Below, in pieces: positions 51,470 to 60,846 of a stretch of 64,000 nt of DNA. A program made the translations under genes and the position numbers. Below the pieces are notes generated by a model. It was given only the letters and a program-made list of their open reading frames with translations. It did no database searches and was not told the DNA's origin. This DNA comes from Cytophagales bacterium (GTDB taxonomy: Bacteria > Bacteroidota > Bacteroidia > Cytophagales > Cyclobacteriaceae): positions 19,355 to 83,354 of the forward strand of contig JANYHI010000051.1 in assembly GCA_025359125.1 (NCBI GenBank), in the 5' to 3' direction. Position 1 is the first letter of the stretch; each line of letters begins with the position of its first letter.

Positions 51470-52384
51470 ATGATGATAAGAATTTTAGCATTACTTCTTT
51501 TATCAAATATTTTCTGTTTTGGACAGAATAAACCAACATTCCGAATGCCTCCGAACTGTGTACGGCTTAGTGATAGTTTAGCGATAGACAAAACTGAAAT
51601 TGCTAATATTCATTGGCTTGAATATTTATACTACTTAAAAAGAGACTCATCTGATAATGATTTTAAATCCGCACAATTAGATTCTTCCGCTTTTCCAAAT
51701 TACGGAAGTTCACCTAGTAAAATTTCAAACTATCTTCATTCACCAGAATTTAGATACTATCCAGTTACGGGAGTAACTTATGAACAAGCAGTATCATATT
51801 GTAAATGGAGAAGTGCTATAGTCAACGATCTGCTTAATGAGTCAGACTTTCAAATTCAGTATCGCTACAGACTACCCACAGAAAAAGAATGGGAATTTTC
51901 TGCCTCAGGTGGACTTGATTTGAAAACTTATCCTTTTGGGATTGAGGAGTATCTGATAAGGCCAACTCTTTTAGAGAAATCAAAAAAGTACTACTCCCAC
52001 ATTAAGGATACCATGTCTATAACTTTAAAACAATTTAAGAATATATATAATGACTTTAAAAAGCGAAAACAAGAAGCTGTATTTAATGTTCTACATAAGT
52101 TTCCCTTAGGGATAAAGTACGGGACAAATGGGCCGATACCCATTTATGAAAAATCTAATAAAACTGAAAGTGCTTCTACCAATAGACAATTAAAGTCCAA
52201 CAAGTTTGGGGCTACTGATATGGTCGGAAATGTTTCTGAAATGGTGGCTGAAAAAGGAATTGCGAAAGGAGGCAGTTGGGCACATGCCCTAGAGAACAGT
52301 CAGATTATTCAAAGGCAGTATTATAAAAAACCAGAGGCTTGGCTAGGGTTCAGGTGTATTTGTGAAGTAATTGCAAAAAATTAA
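51470..52384 (+). CDS. SUMF1/EgtB/FGE-like (formylglycine-generating enzyme fold) secreted protein
   Basis: Signal peptide, YPVTGVTYEQAVSYCKWRS, YRLPTEKEWEFSASGG, ATDMVGNVSEMVAE, GGSWAH, WLGFRCI. Confidence 0.88.
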   Translation: MMIRILALLLLSNIFCFGQNKPTFRMPPNCVRLSDSLAIDKTEIANIHWLEYLYYLKRDSSDNDFKSAQLDSSAFPNYGSSPSKISNYLHSPEFRYYPVTGVTYEQAVSYCKWRSAIVNDLLNESDFQIQYRYRLPTEKEWEFSASGGLDLKTYPFGIEEYLIRPTLLEKSKKYYSHIKDTMSITLKQFKNIYNDFKKRKQEAVFNVLHKFPLGIKYGTNGPIPIYEKSNKTESASTNRQLKSNKFGATDMVGNVSEMVAEKGIAKGGSWAHALENSQIIQRQYYKKPEAWLGFRCICEVIAKN

Positions 52385-52412
52385 TCTTTAACTATTCCGA
52401 ATACCATACGGG

Positions 52413-53855
52413 CTAAATCTTCACACACACATTCTTTGCCTCCGTAAAGAATTTCATAGCTTCCCAGCCGCCCTCTCTGCCTACTCCACTTTGTTTCATG
52501 CCTCCAAAGGGGGTTCGTAAATCGCGAAGCAGCCAACAATTAATCCAGATGATACCACTTTTTAATTGATGAGACACCCGATGCGCACGTTTGAGATTTT
52601 CTGTCCAGATAGTAGCACTTAATCCGTAGGTGGTGGCGTTGGCAAAACCAATTGCTTCTTCTTCGGTATCAAATGGCATGATGGTAACTACCGGTCCAAA
52701 AATTTCTTCTTGATTGGTTCTGCACAGTTGATTTAATCCAGTAATAACTGTTGGTGATACAAAATATCCATCCACACATCTACCGCTTAGTTTTAGCTGC
52801 TCACCTCCACATTCTATTTTCCCTCCTTCTGTTTTTGCTAGTTCAATATAAGAGAGAACTTTTTTCATGTGACCTTCTGATACTAGTGCTCCCAACTTTG
52901 ATTTTTCATCAAGCGGATCGCCCACGACTAACTCTCTTGTGCGCTTAACAAATTCCGTTTTAAAACGATCATACAAACTTCTTTCTACTAAAATTCGGGA
53001 GCCGCACAAACAAATTTCTCCCTGATTAGAAAAAGAAGAGCTGATGGAAGTAGCTACTGCTTGTTCAAAATCACAATCAGCAAAAATGATGTTTGGGTTT
53101 TTTCCGCCTAACTCCAGCGAAAGCTTTTTAAACATAGGCGCTGCCGTTGCGGCAATTGTTTTGCCTGTCACAGTTCCGCCCGTAAAAGAAATAGTAGAAA
53201 CTTTGGGATGCTCTACAATCGCTTGACCTACTTTACCTCCAAGTCCATAAACTATATTGAGTACTCCGGCAGGCAGACCTGCCTCAATACATAACTTTGA
53301 AAATAAAAATGCCGTCATTGGTGTGAGTTCTGATGGCTTCGCTACAGCGGTGCAACCTGCGGCAAGTGCGGGTGCAATCTTCCAAGTAAAAAGATACAAA
53401 GGCAAATTCCACGGAGAGATACAGCCCACTACACCAACGGGCGTGCGAGTAGTGTAATTGATTGCTTCGCCTTCCATCAAATGCGACTCAGAAGAAACAT
53501 GCATAGAAGCCGTGGCATAGAAACGCATGTTGGCAGATGCACGCGGAATGTCAACAGCTCTTGCCAGTTTTAGTGGCTTTCCTTGATCTACACTTTCTGC
53601 CCAAGCAAGCTTTTCTAAATCTCGATCAATCAAATCAGCAATCTTTAGAAGTATTGCAGCACGCTTTTCAAAAGGCATAGCAGCCCATAATGGAAATGCA
53701 GCTTCAGCCGCTTTAACAGCTACCTCAACATCTCGCAAATCTGAATCGGGAAGTAAACTATACACTTTTCCCTCAGCCGGATTAATGTTATCTAGATAGC
53801 TCGATGAAATAGGAGCTACTAGTCGTCCGTTAACATAATTTAAAATTTGTTGCAC
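52413..53855 (-). CDS. aldehyde dehydrogenase, probable 2-aminomuconate/2-hydroxymuconic 6-semialdehyde dehydrogenase
   Basis: PWNLPLYLFTWKIAPALAAGCTAVAKPSELTP, ELGGKNPNIIF, NQGEICLCGSR catalytic Cys; specificity inferred from kynurenine gene context. GTG start overlapping the upstream TAG. Confidence 0.88.
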   Translation of the reverse strand: MQQILNYVNGRLVAPISSSYLDNINPAEGKVYSLLPDSDLRDVEVAVKAAEAAFPLWAAMPFEKRAAILLKIADLIDRDLEKLAWAESVDQGKPLKLARAVDIPRASANMRFYATASMHVSSESHLMEGEAINYTTRTPVGVVGCISPWNLPLYLFTWKIAPALAAGCTAVAKPSELTPMTAFLFSKLCIEAGLPAGVLNIVYGLGGKVGQAIVEHPKVSTISFTGGTVTGKTIAATAAPMFKKLSLELGGKNPNIIFADCDFEQAVATSISSSFSNQGEICLCGSRILVERSLYDRFKTEFVKRTRELVVGDPLDEKSKLGALVSEGHMKKVLSYIELAKTEGGKIECGGEQLKLSGRCVDGYFVSPTVITGLNQLCRTNQEEIFGPVVTIMPFDTEEEAIGFANATTYGLSATIWTENLKRAHRVSHQLKSGIIWINCWLLRDLRTPFGGMKQSGVGREGGWEAMKFFTEAKNVCVKI

Positions 53856-55894
53856 TAAGTTTTAGTAATTTTAAATTCTACTCTTCTGTTCAATTTTCTA
53901 TCTTCTTCCGAATCGCCATTAGCAACTGGCTTGGTGGCTCCGTAACCATGACCCGTTATCCTCGATTTATTTATTCCATGATCGGTTAAGTAATTAAGAA
54001 CGGTAGCAACACGTTCCTCTGACAACTTCATCAGCACGTCTGCTGTTCCTCTGTTATCGGTATGTCCTTCCAACTCAATATTAATTCCACCATTTTCAGA
54101 AAGTACAGTAACCAATCTATCCAGTTCTGGAAAAGATTCAGATTTTAATATCGGCAAGCCTGCCTCAAAAAAAACATTATTAAGTTTAATTGTCTCCCCT
54201 ACCTCAATCGGCACCATCATCAAATCTTTTTTTACTTCCTTATATTCTTCCACCACAGGCAACTCAAGATTTTCGTGAACAGAATAATAATCGCTGCGGT
54301 TGGCTCTAACACCATAGTTAACTCCAAACGGAAGGATGATTTGGTACGCACCCGTCTTAGGGTCGGATCGTGCCTCTCCTACATCTTTTCTGGTTTTTAA
54401 ATTTTCAAAATGAATGGAGGCAGCCAATGGCTGGCCCGTTTTTGTACTTAACACGCGGCCTCTCACTAACGTTACTGGCTTTGGTCGCGAGCTCTTTGTT
54501 ACTTTAATTCTAAAAATATCTGCCTTGCCAAACCCTTGATCGTAGCTTACAAAATAAGCGTACTCACCAGAAGCCGGAATGGTATAGTAAGCATCAAAGA
54601 ATGTGGAATTTATTTGGGAACCCAAATTTTTAGGCATCTCCCAATCCGTCCAACGCTCTCCTGTTCTGTTAGAGATAAAAATATCTTGGCTTCCATAACC
54701 AGGCCTTCCATCGGTGGCGAAATAAAGTGTTTTACCATCGGCTGATAAAAATGGCGAAGTATCTTCTCCAATAGAATTTATGGTCGATCCGAGATTTATC
54801 GGCTCCGACCATTTTCCGTTTTCTTTCACACAAACATATAAGTCACCCTCATTTCTTTTAGGATCATAAAAAATATTTGACTTTAGTTTTGCGCTAAAGA
54901 TTACCGCCTTCCCATCGGATGAGAGGCACGCAACGAAGTGATCGAGTTCATTCTTAAAAACAAGATTCAATTTTTCTGGAAGCGACCAACCCGTTTCCGT
55001 TCTGTGCTTCACAGTTAGTTGATTGTTTTCTTCAAACATCAGCGTATTATTATCTGCACTAATAGCGAGCAGGTTATCGGCATGAGAAGTATTTACTGCA
55101 CGCCCCATATTTACAGCCTTCGTCCATTTGTTATTGTCTAGCTTACTCACCCAAACATCTTCATCGTCATTTGTTCCTCCTATATTTTCTGCTACATTCT
55201 GACGTGCTATGTATAACAATTTTCCATCAGCAGAAATGATTGGGCCGAGGTCATCATTCTCACTATTAATTCCATCTCCTAAGTTTTCTTTTTTATTATT
55301 TAGTTCTTGTTGAACCACATCAATAACTTGGTCTTGTGCAAAGAAAAAATTATCGATTGCTAACCGCATCTGAGTAAATGCAACAAAGCCAGTAGAGGTA
55401 CCATACGGCACCATCGGTTTGTGTTCCTCAATCTTAACATCATTTATAAAAAATATGAGCTTGTTACTTTTAAACTCTACTCGTAGTTTGTTTGGATTAC
55501 CCAATGGGCGAATTGCATCGTGGTGTTTCCAACTTTTTAATTGTGTTGGATCACCGCTGTAGATAGCATAATCTCCTTGTGAGGAAATGGCAATCAGATT
55601 AAAATTTTCATTGCTAGATGCCCACACCAATCCAAAACCATTATCATCTAATCCATTCACCTGATTGAAATCCGCAGAGAGAATAAAATCCTTTTGCAAG
55701 TCGATGTAGAAATTAATGAACGACTCATCGCCATCTTCTGTAGCGTTGATGACATATTCACCACCTGTAAGCGAGCAAGTAGCACTTTCATCCCATCCAA
55801 ATTTTTTAGTTGAGAAATCATCTTGCACTAAAGGCTTCTGTGCCTGAATAATTAACGAAACCGTGAGCGCACAAAGTGTAAAAATAAATCTCAT
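53855..55894 (-). CDS. OmpA family protein with LamG-like N-terminus and PD40 (WD40-like) repeats, paralogue 1
   Basis: PD40 repeats (SPFLSADGKTLYFATDGRPGYGSQDIFISNR), carboxypeptidase-regulatory-like segment, C-terminal OmpA (IELEGHTDNRGTADVLMKLSEERVATVLNYL). Confidence 0.92.
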   Translation of the reverse strand: MRFIFTLCALTVSLIIQAQKPLVQDDFSTKKFGWDESATCSLTGGEYVINATEDGDESFINFYIDLQKDFILSADFNQVNGLDDNGFGLVWASSNENFNLIAISSQGDYAIYSGDPTQLKSWKHHDAIRPLGNPNKLRVEFKSNKLIFFINDVKIEEHKPMVPYGTSTGFVAFTQMRLAIDNFFFAQDQVIDVVQQELNNKKENLGDGINSENDDLGPIISADGKLLYIARQNVAENIGGTNDDEDVWVSKLDNNKWTKAVNMGRAVNTSHADNLLAISADNNTLMFEENNQLTVKHRTETGWSLPEKLNLVFKNELDHFVACLSSDGKAVIFSAKLKSNIFYDPKRNEGDLYVCVKENGKWSEPINLGSTINSIGEDTSPFLSADGKTLYFATDGRPGYGSQDIFISNRTGERWTDWEMPKNLGSQINSTFFDAYYTIPASGEYAYFVSYDQGFGKADIFRIKVTKSSRPKPVTLVRGRVLSTKTGQPLAASIHFENLKTRKDVGEARSDPKTGAYQIILPFGVNYGVRANRSDYYSVHENLELPVVEEYKEVKKDLMMVPIEVGETIKLNNVFFEAGLPILKSESFPELDRLVTVLSENGGINIELEGHTDNRGTADVLMKLSEERVATVLNYLTDHGINKSRITGHGYGATKPVANGDSEEDRKLNRRVEFKITKT

Positions 55895-55907
55895 AAAATA
55901 AAGTTAT

Positions 55908-57995
55908 CTATTTTCGGGTAATCTTAAATTCAACTCTCCGATTCATTTTGCGATGTTCTTCCGTATCGTTTTTTTGAAGCGGAGTCGAAGATCCGTAACC
56001 CTTTCCCTCAATTCTTGAAGCCGCAATACCTTTCGATACTAAATAATTCTTAACCGTTTTTACGCGATCATTCGACAATGTAAGTAAACTTGATCGTGAA
56101 CCTACATTATCTGTATGGCCGCTCAATTCAATTGTAATAGTAGGATTATCAACTAAAATATGTGTAAGCCTATCAAGCTCTGGTTTAGATTCTTCTTTTA
56201 GCAATGCTTTGCCCTGCTCAAAAAAAACATTTCTGAGCAGAATAGATTCACCTATCTCAATAGGAACTAATAACAAATCCTTTTTTACCTCCGAGTAAGA
56301 TTTGATTTCTATTAAATCAAAATTTTCGTTGACGGATAAAAAACCTTTTGCCACGGCACGAAATCCATAGTTAAAACCATACCTCAAAACAATTTTATAA
56401 TTCCCGTTGGTGGGGTTTGATTGGGCTTCGCCCACTTCTTTGCCTGTAGTGAGGTTTTCGAAAAAAATATTTGTTTGAATGGGTAGTTTTGTTTTTGCAT
56501 TAATTGTTCTGCCTGAAATTAATACAACAGGCTCGGGCTTTACTTCATTATTTAGCTTAACACGAAAAATATCACTCTTACCTATGGAGTGATGTGAAGA
56601 ACTTAAGTAGGCATAATCTCCCGCAGCTGGAACGGTATAGTAGGCATCAAAGTCTAATGTGTTAATAGCGCCTCCGAGATTGACAGGCTCCGTCCATTTT
56701 ACCCAAGATTCATCCAAGCGCTTGGTTAAAAAAATATCTGCACTGCCATAGCCCGGCCATCCGGCAGATGCGAAATAAAGTGTATTTCCATCAGAAGCTA
56801 AAAAAGGAGAATATTCATTTTCAGAAGTATTAACATCTTTTCCTAAATTAATGGGTGCCGACCATGTATTGTTTTCTCCTTTCAAACAAACATAAATATC
56901 TCGTTCCATTTTTGCTGATCTATAATTAACATTACCGCTATTCATTACTGTAAATAAAATCGCTTTACCATCGGCAGATAAGCAACCTTCAATAAAATCA
57001 TCTTCGTTGGTGTAATGAATGCCCATTTCAATTAAATCAGTCCAGCCAGTTTTGGTTCTTTCTCGTCTGGCAAATCCTTCACTACTAGAAAATATCATGG
57101 TGTTTTCATCAGCGCTTACGGCTATCAAATTATTGGCAAACTGCGAATTAATTGGCTCTCCTAAATTTTTACTCTTTCCCCACGTTCCATTTTGCAAAGT
57201 TGAATACCAGATGTCTTCCTCATCTTCAGCACCACCAATATTCTCGGTACTTTTTTTTCTGCCAAAGTAAAGTGTATTTCCATTCGCGCTAATCTTTGGG
57301 CTTAGATCATCACTGATTGAATTCACCTCATTACCCATGTTTTCTTTTTTAAAATTACCAGCATAATTTTCGGGTAAATTAATTTTAATGTCGTTTTTAA
57401 AGATGAAGTCATCCACCTCTAAAACCATTTTAGTGTTGTTCACAAACCCGACTCCGCTTCCGTAAAGTGAAAGTGATGGAAAGGTAGTAATCAATTTATT
57501 GTTGAGGTAACAATGAATGTCTCCGCTCTGTAGTTCTACCTTAAGTATATTTTCTAAATTAACACTATTTACTCCTTCTACTTTAATCCAAGTATTAAAA
57601 CCTTCCTTTTTTTCAGGAGTGTGAATTTTATAATATCCGTTAATAGCAATTTGAAATGCATAGTAGTTGTTACCACTACGCCCCCAAAGCAACCCAATGC
57701 CATTGTCTGTCATTCCCGACTTTTGAACGAAGGTGGCTTCTATCGAAAAGTCATGCTGCCCATCTAAGTAAGGCGATATAGTAACAAATCTGCCCTTATC
57801 TTCATGGAGGGTGGTAAGAATAAATTTTCCATCTTTAATAATAGCAGAATAACTTTCGCTGGAGCCAAGTGGCCAATCATTATCGTTTACATCAAACGTT
57901 TCGCGAATTATAACTGGCAGCTGCGCTTTACTTGAAAGAGCAGTTGAAAAAAACAGGGCGAAAAATAATATCTGATTTCTTAAAATCAATCTCAT
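55908..57995 (-). CDS. OmpA family protein with LamG-like N-terminus and PD40 repeats, paralogue 2
   Basis: Same architecture as the preceding gene, e.g. SPFLASDGNTLYFASAGWPGYGSADIFLTKR and IELSGHTDNVGSRSSLLTLSNDRVKTVKNYL. Confidence 0.92.
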   Translation of the reverse strand: MRLILRNQILFFALFFSTALSSKAQLPVIIRETFDVNDNDWPLGSSESYSAIIKDGKFILTTLHEDKGRFVTISPYLDGQHDFSIEATFVQKSGMTDNGIGLLWGRSGNNYYAFQIAINGYYKIHTPEKKEGFNTWIKVEGVNSVNLENILKVELQSGDIHCYLNNKLITTFPSLSLYGSGVGFVNNTKMVLEVDDFIFKNDIKINLPENYAGNFKKENMGNEVNSISDDLSPKISANGNTLYFGRKKSTENIGGAEDEEDIWYSTLQNGTWGKSKNLGEPINSQFANNLIAVSADENTMIFSSSEGFARRERTKTGWTDLIEMGIHYTNEDDFIEGCLSADGKAILFTVMNSGNVNYRSAKMERDIYVCLKGENNTWSAPINLGKDVNTSENEYSPFLASDGNTLYFASAGWPGYGSADIFLTKRLDESWVKWTEPVNLGGAINTLDFDAYYTVPAAGDYAYLSSSHHSIGKSDIFRVKLNNEVKPEPVVLISGRTINAKTKLPIQTNIFFENLTTGKEVGEAQSNPTNGNYKIVLRYGFNYGFRAVAKGFLSVNENFDLIEIKSYSEVKKDLLLVPIEIGESILLRNVFFEQGKALLKEESKPELDRLTHILVDNPTITIELSGHTDNVGSRSSLLTLSNDRVKTVKNYLVSKGIAASRIEGKGYGSSTPLQKNDTEEHRKMNRRVEFKITRK

Positions 57996-58777
57996 AAACT
58001 TCCAGTTCGCCCACCATCTACGGGCAAATTAATTCCGGTAATGTAAGAGGCAGCAGGGCTGGCCAAAAATGCAACGGCAACAGCCACTTCTTCAGGCTCA
58101 GAAATTCTGCCCATCGGAACTTCTTCAATCATTTTCTGTTTGGCCGATTCGTAGGTAATTCCGGCTCTCTCTGCATTTGCATTTATCACAAATTCCAATC
58201 GGCCCGTCATGGTTGTGCCTGGCAAAACGTTGTTCACGGTAATACCGAACGCAGCTAACTCAACCGATAATGTTTTAGACCAATTGGCAACGGCTCCGCG
58301 TATTGTATTTGAAACACCCAATCCTTTAATTGGTATTTTTACAGACGTAGAAATGATATTAATTATTCTGCCGTAGTTTTCCCTTTTCATCCCTGGCACA
58401 ACCGCCTGAACTAAAATTTGCCCGCAGATTAAATGAGCCGAAAATGCTTTTAGAAAATCATCATTGCCAGCATCAATTGCTTTGCCTGCCGGTGGCCCGC
58501 CAGTATTATTGATCAAAATATGAAAAATGTTTTCTGACACAGTGTCAGTCAATTTTTTCTTTAATTCTTCCGGGCTATCAAAATCAGCTACCAGATAGCT
58601 ATGTTTTTGATTAGCCGAAGTTGATAGCTCAGTTAAAACATTCTTTAATTTATCCTCGTTGCGTGCTAGCAATGTAACAGAAGCACCAAGGTTTGCTAAC
58701 TCTATAGCAGAAGCCTTTCCTATTCCTTGTGTGCTGCCACAAACCAACGCTCTTTTACCTCTTAAATCAATATCCAT
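57992..58777 (-). CDS. SDR family oxidoreductase
   Basis: GSTQGIGKASAIELANLGASV, NNTGGPPAG, C-terminal YITGINLPVDGGRTGSL. Confidence 0.9.
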   Translation of the reverse strand: MDIDLRGKRALVCGSTQGIGKASAIELANLGASVTLLARNEDKLKNVLTELSTSANQKHSYLVADFDSPEELKKKLTDTVSENIFHILINNTGGPPAGKAIDAGNDDFLKAFSAHLICGQILVQAVVPGMKRENYGRIINIISTSVKIPIKGLGVSNTIRGAVANWSKTLSVELAAFGITVNNVLPGTTMTGRLEFVINANAERAGITYESAKQKMIEEVPMGRISEPEEVAVAVAFLASPAASYITGINLPVDGGRTGSL

Positions 58778-58829
58778 AATACAAGCAAGTTAATCATCTA
58801 CTCTTCTAAAATAGTTGTTAAATTAGCAC

Positions 58830-58847
58830 ATTATCAAATCTGATAAT
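58830..58847. promoter_or_regulatory. candidate operator: inverted repeat in the divergent kynurenine-cluster intergenic region
   Basis: ATTATCA-aatc-TGATAAT, perfect 7-bp arms, in the 87-bp gap between divergent genes. Confidence 0.5.
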
Positions 58848-58864
58848 TACAGAATATAAAAAAT

Positions 58865-59392
58865 ATGAGCATCCGTAGACCATTCAATCTAAATAAGTGG
58901 ATTGCTGAAAATCGCGATCTTTTAAAACCGCCTGTCGGAAATAAAAATCTTTATGCCGATGCAGGAGACTACATTGTAATGATAGTGGCAGGGCCTAATG
59001 CCAGAAAAGATTATCATTATAATGAAACCGAAGAATTATATTATCAATTAGAAGGAAACATAACAGTTAAAATTCAGGAAGATGGCAAAGCAGTAGATAT
59101 TCCATTAAATGAAGGCGATATGTTTTTATTGCCAGCCCGAGTGCCACACTCACCAATTCGCACACCAAATTCTATGGGCTTGGTGATTGAGTGCAAGCGT
59201 ACGAGCACAGAAGACGATGGCCTGATGTGGTTTTGCGAAAAGTGTAATCACAAACTGCATGAATACAAATTCCATCTGGATAACATCGAAAAAGATTTTA
59301 TTCCCCGATTCAGAGATTTCTATGGATCAGAAGAACTAAGAACATGCAAAAATTGTGGAACCGTAATGGAGGCAGACAAGCGCTTCGTTTAA
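58865..59392 (+). CDS. 3-hydroxyanthranilate 3,4-dioxygenase
   Basis: Cupin motif (NARKDYHYNETEELYYQLEGNITVKIQEDG, GDMFLLPARVPHSP) and C-terminal rubredoxin-like CEKC...CKNC. Confidence 0.95.
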   Translation: MSIRRPFNLNKWIAENRDLLKPPVGNKNLYADAGDYIVMIVAGPNARKDYHYNETEELYYQLEGNITVKIQEDGKAVDIPLNEGDMFLLPARVPHSPIRTPNSMGLVIECKRTSTEDDGLMWFCEKCNHKLHEYKFHLDNIEKDFIPRFRDFYGSEELRTCKNCGTVMEADKRFV

Positions 59393-59393
59393 A

Positions 59394-59565
59394 ATTGTTA
59401 ATCATTTCTCTTTGCTCGAAAGTGGATACGTGCTCTAAAGGTCAATTAGACACATTCATTCTTCCGCATCCACTTCTCGGAAAAGTTACGTTGCGAGAGA
59501 TGCTTTATTCTACAATTTATCACGTGCAACATCATCAGAAACAAATAAAAAATTCTATTCGGTAA
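59394..59565 (+). pseudogene. truncated C-terminal remnant of a DinB-like domain protein
   Basis: LDTFILPHPLLGKVTLREMLYSTIYHVQHHQKQIKNSIR resembles the C-terminal helix of DinB/DUF1569-type proteins; no N-terminal portion upstream. Confidence 0.5.
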
Positions 59566-59568
59566 TAT

Positions 59569-60846
59569 ATGTCCACAAATTTCGATTCTTATTTAGCCGT
59601 TGCTAAAAAACTGGATAGTGATGATCCGCTAAAAAAATTCAGGAAGCTTTTTTATTTTCCGAAAATCAACGGCAAAACTTCTTTTTATTTTACAGGAAAC
59701 TCACTAGGGTTACAGCCTATTGCAACTAAGAAATTTATAAATGAAGAATTATCTGATTGGGCGAATTTAGGTGTGGAGGGTCATCTTCATGGAAAGCGCC
59801 CATGGTTGTTTTACCACAAGTTTAGTAAAAACGCTTTAGCTAAACTGGTTGGTGCCAAACCAACTGAGGTAGTGGCAATGAACCAACTTACAGTGAATTT
59901 ACATTTGATGTTGATTTCATTTTACAAGCCTAGTGCCCAACGCTTTAAAATTATTACAGAAGCAGGAGCGTTCTCTTCTGATCAATATGCATTTGAATCT
60001 CAATTGAAGCTTCATAATATAAATCCAAAAGAAGCGCTAATTGAATTAAAGCCGAGAGCAGGAGAAAATAATCTACATACTGAAGATATTGAAAAAGCAA
60101 TCTCAGAGAATAAGGAAAATTTAGCTTTGGTAATTTTTGGAGCGGTACAATATTATACCGGTCAATTTTTTAACATAAAAAAAATAACAGTAGCCGCACA
60201 CAAGGCAGGTGCACTTGCAGGTTTCGATTTAGCACATGCCATTGGCAACGTGCCTATGCAATTGCACAAAGATCAAGTTGACTTTGCCGTGTGGTGTAGT
60301 TATAAATACCTGAATGCGGGGCCAGGTGGAGTTGCTGGCGCATTTGTCCATGAGAATCATTTTAAGAATCGGAATTTAAAAAGACTGGCGGGATGGTGGG
60401 GGCATGCAGAAAAAGAACGCTTCCAAATGAAAGAACAATTTGTTCCGATGCAGGGAGTAGATGGATGGCAACTTTCTAATTTTCCGGTTTTATCAGGTGC
60501 CGCTTTGTTAGCTTCCTTAGAAATTTTTAAAATGGCAGAAATAAAAAAACTAAGAGAGAAAAGTTTATTACTCACAGGTTTCTTGGAATTTTTGTTACTA
60601 GAAATTGATCCTGATCAAGAAAATTTTAAGATCCTAACTCCAAATGATCCACAACAACGAGGTTGCCAACTTTCAATTTTCACAAAAAAAAACGGAAGAC
60701 AAATTTTTAAAAAGATTACTCACGCAGGTGTAATTGCTGATTGGCGTGAGCCTGGCGTCATTCGCGTTGCACCTGTTCCTTTATATAATAGCTTCGAAGA
60801 GGTTTTCAGATTTGCCGAAATAGTTAAAAGAGAATTATCAAAATGA
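59569..60846 (+). CDS. kynU: kynureninase
   Basis: FYFTGNSLGLQP, AGFDLAHAIGNVPMQLH, CSYKYLNAGPGGVAGAFVHE (PLP Lys), GWWGH. Confidence 0.96.
   Translation: MSTNFDSYLAVAKKLDSDDPLKKFRKLFYFPKINGKTSFYFTGNSLGLQPIATKKFINEELSDWANLGVEGHLHGKRPWLFYHKFSKNALAKLVGAKPTEVVAMNQLTVNLHLMLISFYKPSAQRFKIITEAGAFSSDQYAFESQLKLHNINPKEALIELKPRAGENNLHTEDIEKAISENKENLALVIFGAVQYYTGQFFNIKKITVAAHKAGALAGFDLAHAIGNVPMQLHKDQVDFAVWCSYKYLNAGPGGVAGAFVHENHFKNRNLKRLAGWWGHAEKERFQMKEQFVPMQGVDGWQLSNFPVLSGAALLASLEIFKMAEIKKLREKSLLLTGFLEFLLLEIDPDQENFKILTPNDPQQRGCQLSIFTKKNGRQIFKKITHAGVIADWREPGVIRVAPVPLYNSFEEVFRFAEIVKRELSK

Noticed and set aside
51418-51591. N-terminal extension of the PnuC ORF
   Set aside because: The extension overlaps the divergent SUMF1 gene and lacks transporter character; ATG at 51417 fits the family start.
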